Shown here: piece by piece, positions 14,111-21,446 of the stretch
Layout: every line of letters starts with the position of its first letter
How positions within the stretch are numbered: position 1 is the first letter of the stretch
Virus record (IMG/VR): IMGVR_UViG_3300036715_001365
Location: 1 to 27,648 of that record
Source of the DNA: a virus
Length of the DNA: 27,648 bases
Direction: 5' to 3' (one strand)
Notes under the pieces: generated by a model
The model's database searches: none
What the model was told of the DNA's origin: nothing
What the model saw: the letters and a program-made list of their open reading frames with translations, nothing else
Translations under genes and position numbers: made by a program

Positions 14111-14403
14111 CCGGGCCGGGCCCCGGGCATAACAGCGACAACCGGACTTGGCGCGAACAAGCCGCCGACGCGGCCCCGACCGACGACCGGCTGCGGCTCT
14201 TGATCGAGCGCGTTGAACGGCTCGAAGAGGAAAAGAAGGGTATCGCCGACGATATCCGCGACGTCTTCAGCGAAGCAAAAGCGGTCGGGTACGATACCAA
14301 GATCATGCGCAAAGTCTTGGCCTTGCGCAAAATGAGGCCCGAAGACCGGGCGGAAATGGAAGCCATGATCGAAGTGTATAAATGTTCGTTGGGGCTCGGT
14401 TAG
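14107..14403 (+). CDS. GapR-like (DUF2312) nucleoid-associated protein
   Basis: GTG 14107 overlaps the upstream stop as GTGA. Residues about 25-98 match the GapR/DUF2312 pattern: RLRLLIERVERLEEEKKGIA, then DDIRDVFSEAKAVGYDTKIM, then RKVLALRKMRPEDRAEMEAM. GapR is an essential alphaproteobacterial protein that tetramerises around overtwisted AT-rich DNA ahead of forks and RNA polymerase and stimulates type II topoisomerases. The 24-residue N-terminal extension here is basic and disordered. The gene sits in the phage replication operon, so it may relieve positive supercoils or mark phage DNA. Its presence points to an alphaproteobacterial host. Confidence 0.9.
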   Translation: MTGPGPGHNSDNRTWREQAADAAPTDDRLRLLIERVERLEEEKKGIADDIRDVFSEAKAVGYDTKIMRKVLALRKMRPEDRAEMEAMIEVYKCSLGLG

Positions 14404-14624
14404 TGCGCGCGCTGCCGCCATCCGTGACCACCCGCGTGCGCGTCGTCGTCGATATCCCGTCGCGCTCGACGTGGGCCGCGTCGACCACCATGGCGCAGAT
14501 TGTCGACCAAGCGAAAACGGGTGCGACCAACACTCTTCGAAAGGCGCTCAAAGACCACGGGTTTACGATCGTTGGCGAGCCGGTCGTTACGGCCGTACTC
14601 GCAAGGGAAGAAGGTATCGTATGA
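14382..14624 (+). CDS. Hypothetical protein, 80 aa
   Basis: ATG 14382 lies 22 bp inside the GapR gene. An alternative GTG at 14403 overlaps its stop as TAGTG and would remove seven residues. The N-terminus has beta character (SVTTRVRVVVDIPSRSTW) and the C-terminus is helical (MAQIVDQAKTGATNTLRKAL, then HGFTIVGEPVVTAVLAREEG). No family is recognised. Its stop overlaps the next gene's ATG (ATGA), so it is part of the operon. Confidence 0.6.
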   Translation: MFVGARLVRALPPSVTTRVRVVVDIPSRSTWAASTTMAQIVDQAKTGATNTLRKALKDHGFTIVGEPVVTAVLAREEGIV

Positions 14625-15760
14625 CTTTGAAGCTCAACCCGTCGAGCGCGCACATTTGGGGCCCGGGCGGTTGCCCGGGGTCGGTTGCCATGCAAGCGCA
14701 GTATCCCGATCTTGTCGAGAGCCCGAAGCGCCGCGAAGGCGACGCCTACGGCTGGTACGTTGCGCGGGCAGTTGGCATTGACGCCGACGCACCGCCACCG
14801 GTCGGAACGACCGCCCCCAACGGCGAGCCTATTACCCGGGAAATGGTCGACTGTGCGGAAGACGTCTTGCGGGATATCCGAGATACGTTCGGGGCGCGAT
14901 CGAGCGGGGCGCTATGGATTGAAGAGCCGGTCAGCGCGGCGGAAACCATTCACCCGAACAACGACGGCCGGGCCGACGTCTATTTGCTCGATACCGCGGC
15001 GCGATGGCTCTGCATATGGGAAAACAAGTTTGGGCACCGCTACGTCGATGCGTACATGAATTGGCAATGTATCAACTATGCCGCGATGATCTTGGAGAGC
15101 AACGGCGTGCCCGTCAGTGATTGGCCGGCCTACATGATCGTGGTCACGATTGCGCAGCCCCGCAACTATCACCCCGACGGCCCGCTGCGCGAATGGCAGT
15201 TTACCGGCGACTTCCTTGTCGAGTACGTCGCGCAACTCGCCACCGCGGCGCAGCTTGCCATGGCGGAACGGCCAATGTTGATGACCGGGGAGCCTTGCCG
15301 GGACTGTAGCGCGCGCCACGCGTGCCCGGCGCTTGAACGCGTTTCCATGCGGCTGGTCGATATGGCGTACGACGGCCAGCCGGTCGACTTGCCCCCCGCC
15401 GCGCTTGGCCTAGAGCTGCGTATTATCCGCGACGCGATGAAGCGGCTCGGGGCGCGTGCCGAAGGGCTCGAAGAGCATGCCCTTTCCATGGCCCGCTCTG
15501 GCGTCAACGTGCCGCACTGGCGCGCGGAGTACAGCCAAGGGCGCGAGCGCTGGCGCGACGACGTCGACGCTGAAGAGATTGCAATTCTCGGGGACATTTA
15601 CGGCGTCGACTTGAAGAAGCCGCTCGCCGTGATTACCCCGACCCAAGCGCGCAAGGCGGGCGTCGACCCCGAAGCCGTCAAAGGCTATTCGCACAAGCCA
15701 ACCGGCGCCATGGCCCTAGTCCCGTTCGACGACGCAGACGTAGCAAAGAGGTTTGGATAG
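14621..15760 (+). CDS. DUF2800 / Cas4-like PD-(D/E)XK exonuclease with Fe-S cysteines
   Basis: 379 aa from ATG 14621 with a GAAGAAGG ribosome binding site. The core has RREGDAYG (37-44), NNDGRADVYLLD with the metal-binding D119, and WENKFG with E134 and K136, the D...E-x-K triad of PD-(D/E)XK nucleases. Cysteines C18, C226, C229 and C235 (CRDCSARHAC) are placed like the four ligands of the Cas4/AddB iron-sulphur cluster. Related DUF2800 proteins occur in phages next to DUF2815 and a family A polymerase, as here. A 5'-3' DNA resection role in recombination or end processing is likely. The C-terminal half (residues 260-379) is helical, with TPTQARKAGVDPEAVKGYSH. Confidence 0.85.
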   Translation: MTLKLNPSSAHIWGPGGCPGSVAMQAQYPDLVESPKRREGDAYGWYVARAVGIDADAPPPVGTTAPNGEPITREMVDCAEDVLRDIRDTFGARSSGALWIEEPVSAAETIHPNNDGRADVYLLDTAARWLCIWENKFGHRYVDAYMNWQCINYAAMILESNGVPVSDWPAYMIVVTIAQPRNYHPDGPLREWQFTGDFLVEYVAQLATAAQLAMAERPMLMTGEPCRDCSARHACPALERVSMRLVDMAYDGQPVDLPPAALGLELRIIRDAMKRLGARAEGLEEHALSMARSGVNVPHWRAEYSQGRERWRDDVDAEEIAILGDIYGVDLKKPLAVITPTQARKAGVDPEAVKGYSHKPTGAMALVPFDDADVAKRFG

Positions 15761-15761
15761 T

Positions 15762-15986
15762 ATGGATACCCGCGCAATTGACGCCTTTTTGCAACGCGCC
15801 CTTAGGGGCGATCGCACGGCGCCAACCGATCAGGAAACCGTAGTCATGCTTGCCGAAGCGGTAGGGGCCGTGAAGACCCTTATCGTCGATATCAGTCGCA
15901 TCGCCAACGCGCTCGAAAAGCTCGCCGAGCCGGTCGATTACTTCGATAACCAGCCGTTTTACCGTTCCGCCCCTACGTTCCGTTGA
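15762..15986 (+). CDS. Hypothetical protein, 74 aa
   Basis: ATG 15762 directly follows the nuclease stop (1-bp gap) with AGAGG upstream. It is predicted mostly helical: AIDAFLQRALRGDRTAPTDQ, then ETVVMLAEAVGAVKTLIVDI, then SRIANALEKLAEPVDYFDN. A coiled-coil dimer is possible. It lies between the nuclease and the SSB-like gene, so an accessory role in recombination is conceivable but not shown by any motif. Confidence 0.6.
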   Translation: MDTRAIDAFLQRALRGDRTAPTDQETVVMLAEAVGAVKTLIVDISRIANALEKLAEPVDYFDNQPFYRSAPTFR

Positions 15987-15998
15987 AAGGAAACCCAA

Positions 15999-16949
15999 AT
16001 GTCAAAGACCCGCGAAGTATTTACGACCCCCGTCGGCCGCTTAGTGCAAGGCGATTGTTTCGAAGCGCAGACGAAAGACCAGCAAGGTAATCCGCGCGTC
16101 GTCAAGCAGGGTCCGAACGTCGGCCAACCCAACCCGACGTACTTTATCGCCGTCGCGTTCCCCAAGCTCGACGCCGCCGGCCAGCCGAACGCCGAATTTT
16201 CCGCCTTTTACGGGTTGCTTGATCGGGTCGCCCGGGCCGAATGGCCGGCGCTTTTCCCGAACGGCGGCGCTTGCGTCAACCCCAAGTTTTCGTGGAAATA
16301 TATCGACGGCGACGGGGTCGATACTAACGGCAAGCCGAATTCCGAGAAGGAAGGTTTTGCCGGGCATTGGGTTGTGCGGTTCGCCAGTTCCTACGCCCCC
16401 AAGGTCATGCGCCCGAACAACGGTTCATGGGAGAGCATTACCGATAAAAATGCGGTCAAGCGCGGGTACTTCGTGCGCGTCGCCGGGTCCATTTCGGGCA
16501 ACGACAATACGCAAAACCCGGGCCTTTACGTCAATCTCGATATGATCGAGTTGGCCGGGTACGGGCCGGAAATTATGGGCGGTATGGACGCCGCGACGGC
16601 GTTCGGCGCTCCCGCTGCCTTGCCCCCCGGCGCCAGCGCAACGCCGATCTTGCCGGCCGGTATCGCAGCGCCCGTCGTCGCACCGGCCCCGGTGGTAGCG
16701 GCCCCTTTGGTCGCACCGGCCCCGGTGGTAGCGGCCCCGGTGGTAGCGGCCCCTTTGGTCGCACCTGTGCCGGTTGTGGCGTCCCCTGTCCCCCCGGTCG
16801 TTCCGCCTTCACCTTCTGCCCTTCCTGCGACGATATCCCCTTCTAGGGTAATGACGGCCGCCGCGGCGGGTCAGACGTACGAAGCGTACATTGCGGCCGG
16901 TTGGACTGACGACCAGCTTGTCGCCCATGGCTACATGGTAATTCAGTAA
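15999..16949 (+). CDS. DUF2815 single-stranded-DNA-binding-like protein with long Ala/Pro/Val linker
   Basis: 316 aa from ATG 15999 behind AAAGGAAA. Residues 1-205 match the DUF2815 family (TTPVGRLVQGDCFEAQTKDQ, FSWKYIDGDGVDTNGKPNSE, GHWVVRFASSYAPKVM, then NPGLYVNLDMIELAGYG), thought to be an OB-fold ssDNA-binding protein of phage replication. The tail is unusual: residues about 215-285 are low-complexity APVV-type repeats encoded by DNA repeats, followed by a small C-terminal block (QTYEAYIAAGWTDDQLVAHG). That block probably takes the role of the acidic tip by which SSB proteins recruit partners. It lies between the nuclease and polymerase genes. Confidence 0.85.
   Translation: MSKTREVFTTPVGRLVQGDCFEAQTKDQQGNPRVVKQGPNVGQPNPTYFIAVAFPKLDAAGQPNAEFSAFYGLLDRVARAEWPALFPNGGACVNPKFSWKYIDGDGVDTNGKPNSEKEGFAGHWVVRFASSYAPKVMRPNNGSWESITDKNAVKRGYFVRVAGSISGNDNTQNPGLYVNLDMIELAGYGPEIMGGMDAATAFGAPAALPPGASATPILPAGIAAPVVAPAPVVAAPLVAPAPVVAAPVVAAPLVAPVPVVASPVPPVVPPSPSALPATISPSRVMTAAAAGQTYEAYIAAGWTDDQLVAHGYMVIQ
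16677..16757 (+). repeat. 33-bp in-frame repeats in the SSB-like linker
   Basis: The unit starting GTCGCACCGGCCCCGGTGGT covers 16677-16709 and recurs at 16710 with an extra internal GGTGGTAGCGGCCCC duplication; a diverged third copy begins at 16758. It encodes VAPAPVVAAPL and can change length by slippage. Confidence 0.85.
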
Positions 16950-16981
16950 CACCTATCTCTCGCGTCGGCGGCTCCCCTTCC

Positions 16982-19312
16982 ATGACCCAAGCTGACGCCG
17001 GCGCGAGAGTACCGCACGCGACAATCGACTTCGAAACCAAGAGCGCGGCGGGCTTCATTTGGGATATTGCCGGGGAAAAATGGAAGGGCCCGCCCGGCGC
17101 CGCGCAGAATAAGATAGGGCTCGGTGTCGTTGGTACGTCGGTGTACGCCGAGCATCCGTCGACGCGGGTCTTGACCCTATCCTACGCGCTCCCGGGCTGG
17201 TCACGGCCTAAGCGCTGGCGCCCCGGCATGCCGCCCCCGCAAGAGCTGTTCGACTGGATAGCCGCGGGCGGCCGGGTCGAAGCGCACAAGGTCATGTTTG
17301 AGCGGGCAATCTGGCATTACGTTTGCGAACGCCTGTACGGCTTCCCGCCGCTCCCGCCCGGCCAGCTCGCTTGTTCCATGGCGACGGCGCGGGTCAATCA
17401 GTACCCCGGCGCGCTCGAAAACTTGGGCGACGTCTTGCGGCTCGATATCCGCAAAAACAAAGACGGGCGCCGGCTGCTCAACCGCTACAGCATACCCCGC
17501 AAGCCGACCAAGGGCGACCCGCGGATATGGATTGACCCGAGCGACCCGGGCGAAGAGCGCGACGCGGAAGGGCTCTATTCGTATTGCGACGACGACGTCT
17601 TGAGCGAACGCGAAGCAAGCGACCGCATGCCGCCCATGACCGAAGCCGAACGCGAATTCTGGCTGGTCGATCAGGAAATTAACTGGCGCGGGCTCGCGAT
17701 CGACAGGCCGGCGGTGCGCGACTGCATCGCGGTCATGAACCAAGCGATCGCGCGCTACGGCGACGAATTGGCCGAGCTGACCGGGGGTATCAAGCCGACC
17801 GAGCTAGAACAGCTCAAGGGCTGGCTATCGGCCCAAGGCGTTAGAGGCGTGACCAGTCTCGACGCCGACCATATCGAGTACCTTCTGTCGCGCACCGACC
17901 TTCCCCCGCGCGCGTACCGGGCGATTGAGATACGCGCGCTGGTCGGCTCGGCGAACGTCAAAAAGCTGTTCGCCATGGAAAACATGGCGAGCGCCGATAA
18001 CCGGCTGCGCGACCTGATCGTGCATCATGGCGCGCGCACTGGCCGCCCGACCGGGGAAGGCGCCCAACCGCTCAATATGCAGCGCGCCGGGCCCAAGCTC
18101 GCGACGTGCGGGGCGTGCCGCCGCCCGTTCCGCCCCGACCATAATTGCTGCCCATGGTGCGCCGCACCGACCCCGCCGGGCGCGAAGACGGCATGGAAGC
18201 CGGAAATGGTCGACCATGTCCTAGGGATTATGGCGTACCGCTCGCTAGAGCTGGTCGAATGGTTTTTCGGCGACGCCATGTTTACGATCGGCGGTTGCCT
18301 TCGCGGCATGTTCGTCGCCGGCGACGGGCTCGAAATGGTCGCCAGCGACTACAGCGCGATCGAGGCAGTCGTGACCGCTATGCTCGCCGGCGAGCAATGG
18401 CGCATTGACGCCTTCGTATCCGGCAAGCCGATCTATCTAATGTCGGCCGCCAAGATTACCGGCAAAACGCTCGAAGAGTACGAAGCCTATTTCGAAGCGA
18501 ACGGCGAGCATCACCCCGACCGGCAAAAGATTGGCAAGGTCGCCGAGTTGGGCCTTGGTTTCGGCGGCTGGCTGAACGCTTGGCTCGCCTTCGACGACAG
18601 CGGCACCTTTGACGAACAGCAAATAAAAGACCTGATCAAAGCATGGCGCAACGCGTCGCCGGCGATCGTCGAGCTATGGGGCGGCCAATGGCGCGGGGCG
18701 CCTTGGAGCGGGTACGCCGAGCGCTACGGCTTCGAAGGCGCGGCAATCAACGCCGTGCAGTACCCCGACACCGACTTCCGCCCCGTAATGCGCGACTGGT
18801 CAGCCGGGTACATGGCAGACTGGCGCGACGGGCCGCCGATCGTTTTCCGGTACGACAGCAAGCGCGACGCGCTATTGGTCACGCTTCCGTCGGGTCGTCA
18901 ACTTACGTACCACAACCCCCGGCTGACCCCGTCGACGCGCGACTACGCCGCCCCCGGGGAGCTGTCGCTGTCCTACATGACGTGGAACAGCAACCCGAAG
19001 TACGGCATGATCGGTTGGGTCGAAATGTCGACCTTCGGCGGCCGGCTGACTGAAAATATCGTTCAGGCCGTCGCGCACTGTCTCTTGCGCTACGCGATCT
19101 TGAACCTTCGCGCCGCCGGCTTCCCGACGGTGCTGCACGTTTACGACGAAATTGTCGTCGAGATACCGAAGACCGTCCCGACCCCGCCGGGTATGGCCGA
19201 CCCTTGGGTTGCCCGGGTCGAAGAGATTATGTCGACGGTGCCGCCATGGGCCGCCGGCTGGCCGGTGAAAGCGTCGGGCGGCTGGCGCGGGCGTCGGTAC
19301 CGGAAGGGCTAG
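16982..19312 (+). CDS. Family A DNA polymerase with 3'-5' exonuclease domain and zinc-ribbon insert
   Basis: 776 aa from ATG 16982; no good ribosome binding site in the 32-bp gap. The exonuclease domain carries DFE (D16, E18) and YCDDD, but the second exo motif reads HKVMFE (E107 where Asp is usual). The polymerase palm shows motif A DYSAIE (D456), motif B RQKIGKVAELGLGFGG (514-529) and motif C HVYDEIV (D722, E723). Between exo and palm is a zinc ribbon, C376-x2-C379 and C389/C390-x2-C393, in the linker that ends with WKPEMVDHVLGIMAYRS. T7-like phages use such enzymes as the replicative polymerase. It is the last gene of the plus operon and its stop overlaps the convergent wHTH gene in a shared CTAG. 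Confidence 0.93.
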   Translation: MTQADAGARVPHATIDFETKSAAGFIWDIAGEKWKGPPGAAQNKIGLGVVGTSVYAEHPSTRVLTLSYALPGWSRPKRWRPGMPPPQELFDWIAAGGRVEAHKVMFERAIWHYVCERLYGFPPLPPGQLACSMATARVNQYPGALENLGDVLRLDIRKNKDGRRLLNRYSIPRKPTKGDPRIWIDPSDPGEERDAEGLYSYCDDDVLSEREASDRMPPMTEAEREFWLVDQEINWRGLAIDRPAVRDCIAVMNQAIARYGDELAELTGGIKPTELEQLKGWLSAQGVRGVTSLDADHIEYLLSRTDLPPRAYRAIEIRALVGSANVKKLFAMENMASADNRLRDLIVHHGARTGRPTGEGAQPLNMQRAGPKLATCGACRRPFRPDHNCCPWCAAPTPPGAKTAWKPEMVDHVLGIMAYRSLELVEWFFGDAMFTIGGCLRGMFVAGDGLEMVASDYSAIEAVVTAMLAGEQWRIDAFVSGKPIYLMSAAKITGKTLEEYEAYFEANGEHHPDRQKIGKVAELGLGFGGWLNAWLAFDDSGTFDEQQIKDLIKAWRNASPAIVELWGGQWRGAPWSGYAERYGFEGAAINAVQYPDTDFRPVMRDWSAGYMADWRDGPPIVFRYDSKRDALLVTLPSGRQLTYHNPRLTPSTRDYAAPGELSLSYMTWNSNPKYGMIGWVEMSTFGGRLTENIVQAVAHCLLRYAILNLRAAGFPTVLHVYDEIVVEIPKTVPTPPGMADPWVARVEEIMSTVPPWAAGWPVKASGGWRGRRYRKG

Positions 19313-19593
19313 GCCCGCACTGTCAGCCGGTACGCTTCAGCGTCGGGCAGATAGTCGATGGTCAGCTCGCGCGGTAGCGCTTGCCGGATTGCGCAGACGT
19401 GTACGCGCAAGGTATCGTTTTTCCGAACGCCGCCGTTCGTGCCGCGCAGCTCGGTCTTCTTCACACCGCCCGGGCGCTCGGCCAGCTTGATCAGAATTCG
19501 CGCGCCCATGGGCGTTAAGGCCAACTTGGTTTGGCCCGCATAAACAGCGGCCGGTTTGTCGATCGCGAACAGCCCGAAAGACAGCGGCTTCAT
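19309..19593 (-). CDS. OmpR/PhoB-type winged-helix DNA-binding protein, 94 aa
   Basis: ATG 19593 overlaps the Rz stop as ATGA. After about 20 residues of beta hairpin (FGLFAIDKPAAVYAGQTKLA) the sequence follows the Trans_reg_C pattern: LTPMGARILIKLAERPGGVK, KKTELRG, then NDTLRVHVCAIRQALPRELT and IDYLPDAEAYRLTVRA, the closing wing where response regulators end in GYRL. There is no receiver domain, so it is a stand-alone effector. It terminates the lysis block and converges on the polymerase gene. It could be a late-gene activator or a regulator of host genes. Confidence 0.75.
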   Translation of the reverse strand: MKPLSFGLFAIDKPAAVYAGQTKLALTPMGARILIKLAERPGGVKKTELRGTNGGVRKNDTLRVHVCAIRQALPRELTIDYLPDAEAYRLTVRA

Positions 19594-20270
19594 GGCCCCG
19601 GCGTGACCAGCTTGGCGACCGCGCTTTCGTACAGCGTACGCACCTTGGCGTCGCGTTCCCGGTACGCCGCTACTTTGGCGATCGCGTCGTCATGTTCCCG
19701 GGCCCGGTCGACGAGCCACGGCCAAGGCACGACGGCGTACCCGTTGTCTGAAGGCACTTCAAGTCGGGGAGCATCGGGGTCGGGAGCGGGGTCGCCGGGT
19801 CTTCCGGCGGCGCTGGATAGGCGGGGAGTATTACCGGGTCGGGCGCAATCAAGCGCAGCTTTTCCCGGCCCCCGCACGCGCAAAGCGTCAGCGTCAGCAA
19901 GATTATTGCGAAGCGTTTCATCATGTTTTGCCTTTATCTGCACGACCAGTTCGCCGGCCGCTAGATCGTAACTGCGGCGCCATTGGTCCGCTTGGCTATG
20001 CGCCGCCGCAAGCTGAACGGTCCACTTCGCGTCGGTCGCTGTCTCCCCGGCCGCGTTGCCGTCGCGATAGGCGACTTTCACGGCATGCCCGTGCCAAAGC
20101 CACGCGAGCGCGATCAACAAGACGCCGGCGAGCGCGTAAACGACCTTCGCGGGTATCTTGTCGAGCAGCTTTAGGCCGGCGGGAATTAACGCCGGCCACA
20201 GGCCCGACACAATTACCCCGATCAGGCCGAGACCCCCGCCGATACCGGCCAAACCGAGCAGCCAGCTCAT
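19590..20270 (-). CDS. Inner-membrane spanin (Rz-like)
   Basis: 226 aa, ATG 20270 overlapping the endolysin stop as ATGA. The N-terminal 60 residues are hydrophobic (IGGGLGLIGVIVSGLWPALI, then VVYALAGVLLIALAWLWHGH) and anchor it in the inner membrane, with one or two more spans than classic Rz. The rest is periplasmic, helical and charged (DAKWTVQLAAAHSQADQWRR). A complete lipoprotein gene lies in another frame inside it, the defining arrangement of an Rz/Rz1 pair. Together they fuse inner and outer membranes at the end of lysis. This implies a Gram-negative host. Confidence 0.8.
   Translation of the reverse strand: MSWLLGLAGIGGGLGLIGVIVSGLWPALIPAGLKLLDKIPAKVVYALAGVLLIALAWLWHGHAVKVAYRDGNAAGETATDAKWTVQLAAAHSQADQWRRSYDLAAGELVVQIKAKHDETLRNNLADADALRVRGPGKAALDCARPGNTPRLSSAAGRPGDPAPDPDAPRLEVPSDNGYAVVPWPWLVDRAREHDDAIAKVAAYRERDAKVRTLYESAVAKLVTPGP
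19670..19924 (-). CDS. Outer-membrane spanin lipoprotein (Rz1-like), nested in Rz
   Basis: 84 aa from ATG 19924 (a tandem ATG-ATG) with AAAGG upstream, wholly inside the Rz gene in another frame. The N-terminus is a lipoprotein signal: MMKRFAIILLTLTLCAC with lipobox LCAC and the acylated Cys at 17. The mature part is proline-rich (PVILPAYPAPPEDPATPLPT), typical of Rz1. It would be lipidated in the outer membrane and bind the Rz periplasmic tip. Confidence 0.85.
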   Translation of the reverse strand: MMKRFAIILLTLTLCACGGREKLRLIAPDPVILPAYPAPPEDPATPLPTPMLPDLKCLQTTGTPSCLGRGSSTGPGNMTTRSPK

Positions 20271-20818
20271 TTCGGAAGCGCCCCGGTAATACAGTATGCG
20301 GTTTCTTCGTTCCGCCGGCGCACAAGGCCGGGGTACTGCACGCCGCGGGCGGTCGTGTACCAGCCGCGGAAAGCGACGCAGCCTTCAGCCCACTTGCCGG
20401 CATTGAAATTGCGCGCCATTGGCGAGCGGCAAACCGCAGCCGGGCCGGCGTTGTACGCCGCGTCGAGCGCGGCGCCAAAGGCCCATTGGAAGCGCGGGTC
20501 GGCGAAGTCGGGAACGCACTTAATCAACGGCGCGGCGTAGTCCCGGGCCATGCGCACGCGCAGCTTGGCGGCGCACTGGTCTTTCGAATAGATCACGCTC
20601 GGGTCGACTTGGCGCTCGCCATAGCATTGCGTCAGATAGCCGGCCGGGTCGCGATAGACCTTGCCGACGTACCCTTCGTTGGGTTGGGTCAACGCGCCGG
20701 CGACGGCCGCCGTTACGACGGTAATCAACGTGACCAGCGCGGGCCCCTTCAGGCGGCCCTTGTCGGCGCTCGGCGGCGCGAGCGGTACGATCGGAGTTGG
20801 CTTGACCGGCTCAATCAT
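20267..20818 (-). CDS. Endolysin, T4-lysozyme (GH24) type with N-terminal signal anchor
   Basis: 183 aa from ATG 20818. A hydrophobic stretch (GPALVTLITVVTAAVAGAL, about 25-44) precedes the catalytic region, as in SAR endolysins that insert in the membrane and are released on depolarisation. The catalytic triad fits E-x8-D-x5-T: E48 in NEGYVGKVYRD, D57 and T63 (AGYLTQCYGE). A helical lobe follows (FQWAFGAALDAAYNAGPAAV). It cleaves peptidoglycan between MurNAc and GlcNAc. It starts 8 bp inside the holin end and its stop overlaps Rz. Confidence 0.85.
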   Translation of the reverse strand: MIEPVKPTPIVPLAPPSADKGRLKGPALVTLITVVTAAVAGALTQPNEGYVGKVYRDPAGYLTQCYGERQVDPSVIYSKDQCAAKLRVRMARDYAAPLIKCVPDFADPRFQWAFGAALDAAYNAGPAAVCRSPMARNFNAGKWAEGCVAFRGWYTTARGVQYPGLVRRRNEETAYCITGALPK

Positions 20819-21056
20819 TATCGGCGCTCGGCGGGCTCGGCTGTTGCATCATGCGAACGATCGTCGGCACCGCGAAGACAATGGCGCCGATCGCGACCGA
20901 CGCGGCCGGGCGCCACTCTTCCGGCACGTAGGCGACCAGCTGCTGAAGTTGCGCCGGGTAGGCGGCCAGATATCCGGCGGCGATACCGGCGATCGCGGCG
21001 AGCCGCACCGACCAGTATTGCCAGAATTTACGCGCGTCTTCGACAAAAAAGCCCAT
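20811..21056 (-). CDS. Holin-like membrane protein, 81 aa
   Basis: ATG 21056 with a GGGGG ribosome binding site; the frame's earlier codons overlap the previous gene and are dropped. An amphipathic start (GFFVEDARKFWQYWSVR) precedes two transmembrane segments (LAAIAGIAAGYLAAYP and AASVAIGAIVFAVPTIVRMM) and a short polar tail. The position immediately before the endolysin identifies it as the likely holin or pinholin. With a signal-anchored endolysin, a pinholin would suffice to trigger release. Confidence 0.7.
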   Translation of the reverse strand: MGFFVEDARKFWQYWSVRLAAIAGIAAGYLAAYPAQLQQLVAYVPEEWRPAASVAIGAIVFAVPTIVRMMQQPSPPSADND

Positions 21057-21072
21057 GCCCCCGCACCCCCTG

Positions 21073-21381
21073 TTAGCGTTGCACGCCCCGCTCTTTAGCA
21101 TTGTCGACCAAGATTGTCACGTTGGCGTCGATACGGGCAACGGTCACGGCTTGCTGCGCGATCGCGGCTTGCTGAACGACGCTGGCCGTCTCGACCTTAG
21201 TCAGCCGAGCGTCTTGCGCCTGAAGCTGACCGTAAAGCACGCCGGCCGAGAAAAGGGCCGTTGCCGCGCTGATGATCAGGGATACAACAACCCCCCATTC
21301 CGCTCTCTGCAATTCTCGGCCCGCCCCGTTTGAAACTGTCCGCGTCTCGACGACGCTTTCAATTCGGTCTGTCTGTTCCAT
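21073..21381 (-). CDS. Membrane protein with C-terminal coiled coil (holin-associated)
   Basis: 102 aa from ATG 21381. A charged, cytoplasmic-looking N-terminus (residues 1-30) is followed by one span (VVVSLIISAATALFSAGVLY, 31-50) and a heptad-rich helix (LQAQDARLTKVETASVVQQA to VDNAKERG). The arrangement resembles XhlA-type or antiholin proteins that sit beside holins. It is the first gene of the lysis block after a 65-bp gap. The function is inferred from its location. Confidence 0.6.
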   Translation of the reverse strand: MEQTDRIESVVETRTVSNGAGRELQRAEWGVVVSLIISAATALFSAGVLYGQLQAQDARLTKVETASVVQQAAIAQQAVTVARIDANVTILVDNAKERGVQR

Positions 21382-21425
21382 AATGCCTTAACCTTTTTTA
21401 TCGTTCAAGGACATAACGTTGATCG

Positions 21426-21440
21426 GGGTCAAAAAGACCC
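21426..21440. other. Stem-loop between tail fibre and lysis genes
   Basis: GGGTC (21426-21430), loop AAAAA, GACCC (21436-21440), beginning 7 nt after the tail-fibre stop. On the minus-strand RNA the loop is U5. With no U-tract following, it is at best a partial terminator or pausing site within the 65-bp gap 21382-21446, which holds nothing else clear. Confidence 0.4.
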
Positions 21441-21446
21441 AATCCG

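Noticed and set aside
19928-21076. 382-codon plus-strand frame over the lysis genes
   Set aside because: Extremely Arg-rich (Arg clusters throughout); the minus strand carries endolysin, holin and spanin signatures.
21382-21446. 8-codon leader peptide (ATG at 21412 on the minus strand, ending in TAA)
   Set aside because: No ribosome binding site and no feature of attenuation; too short to support.
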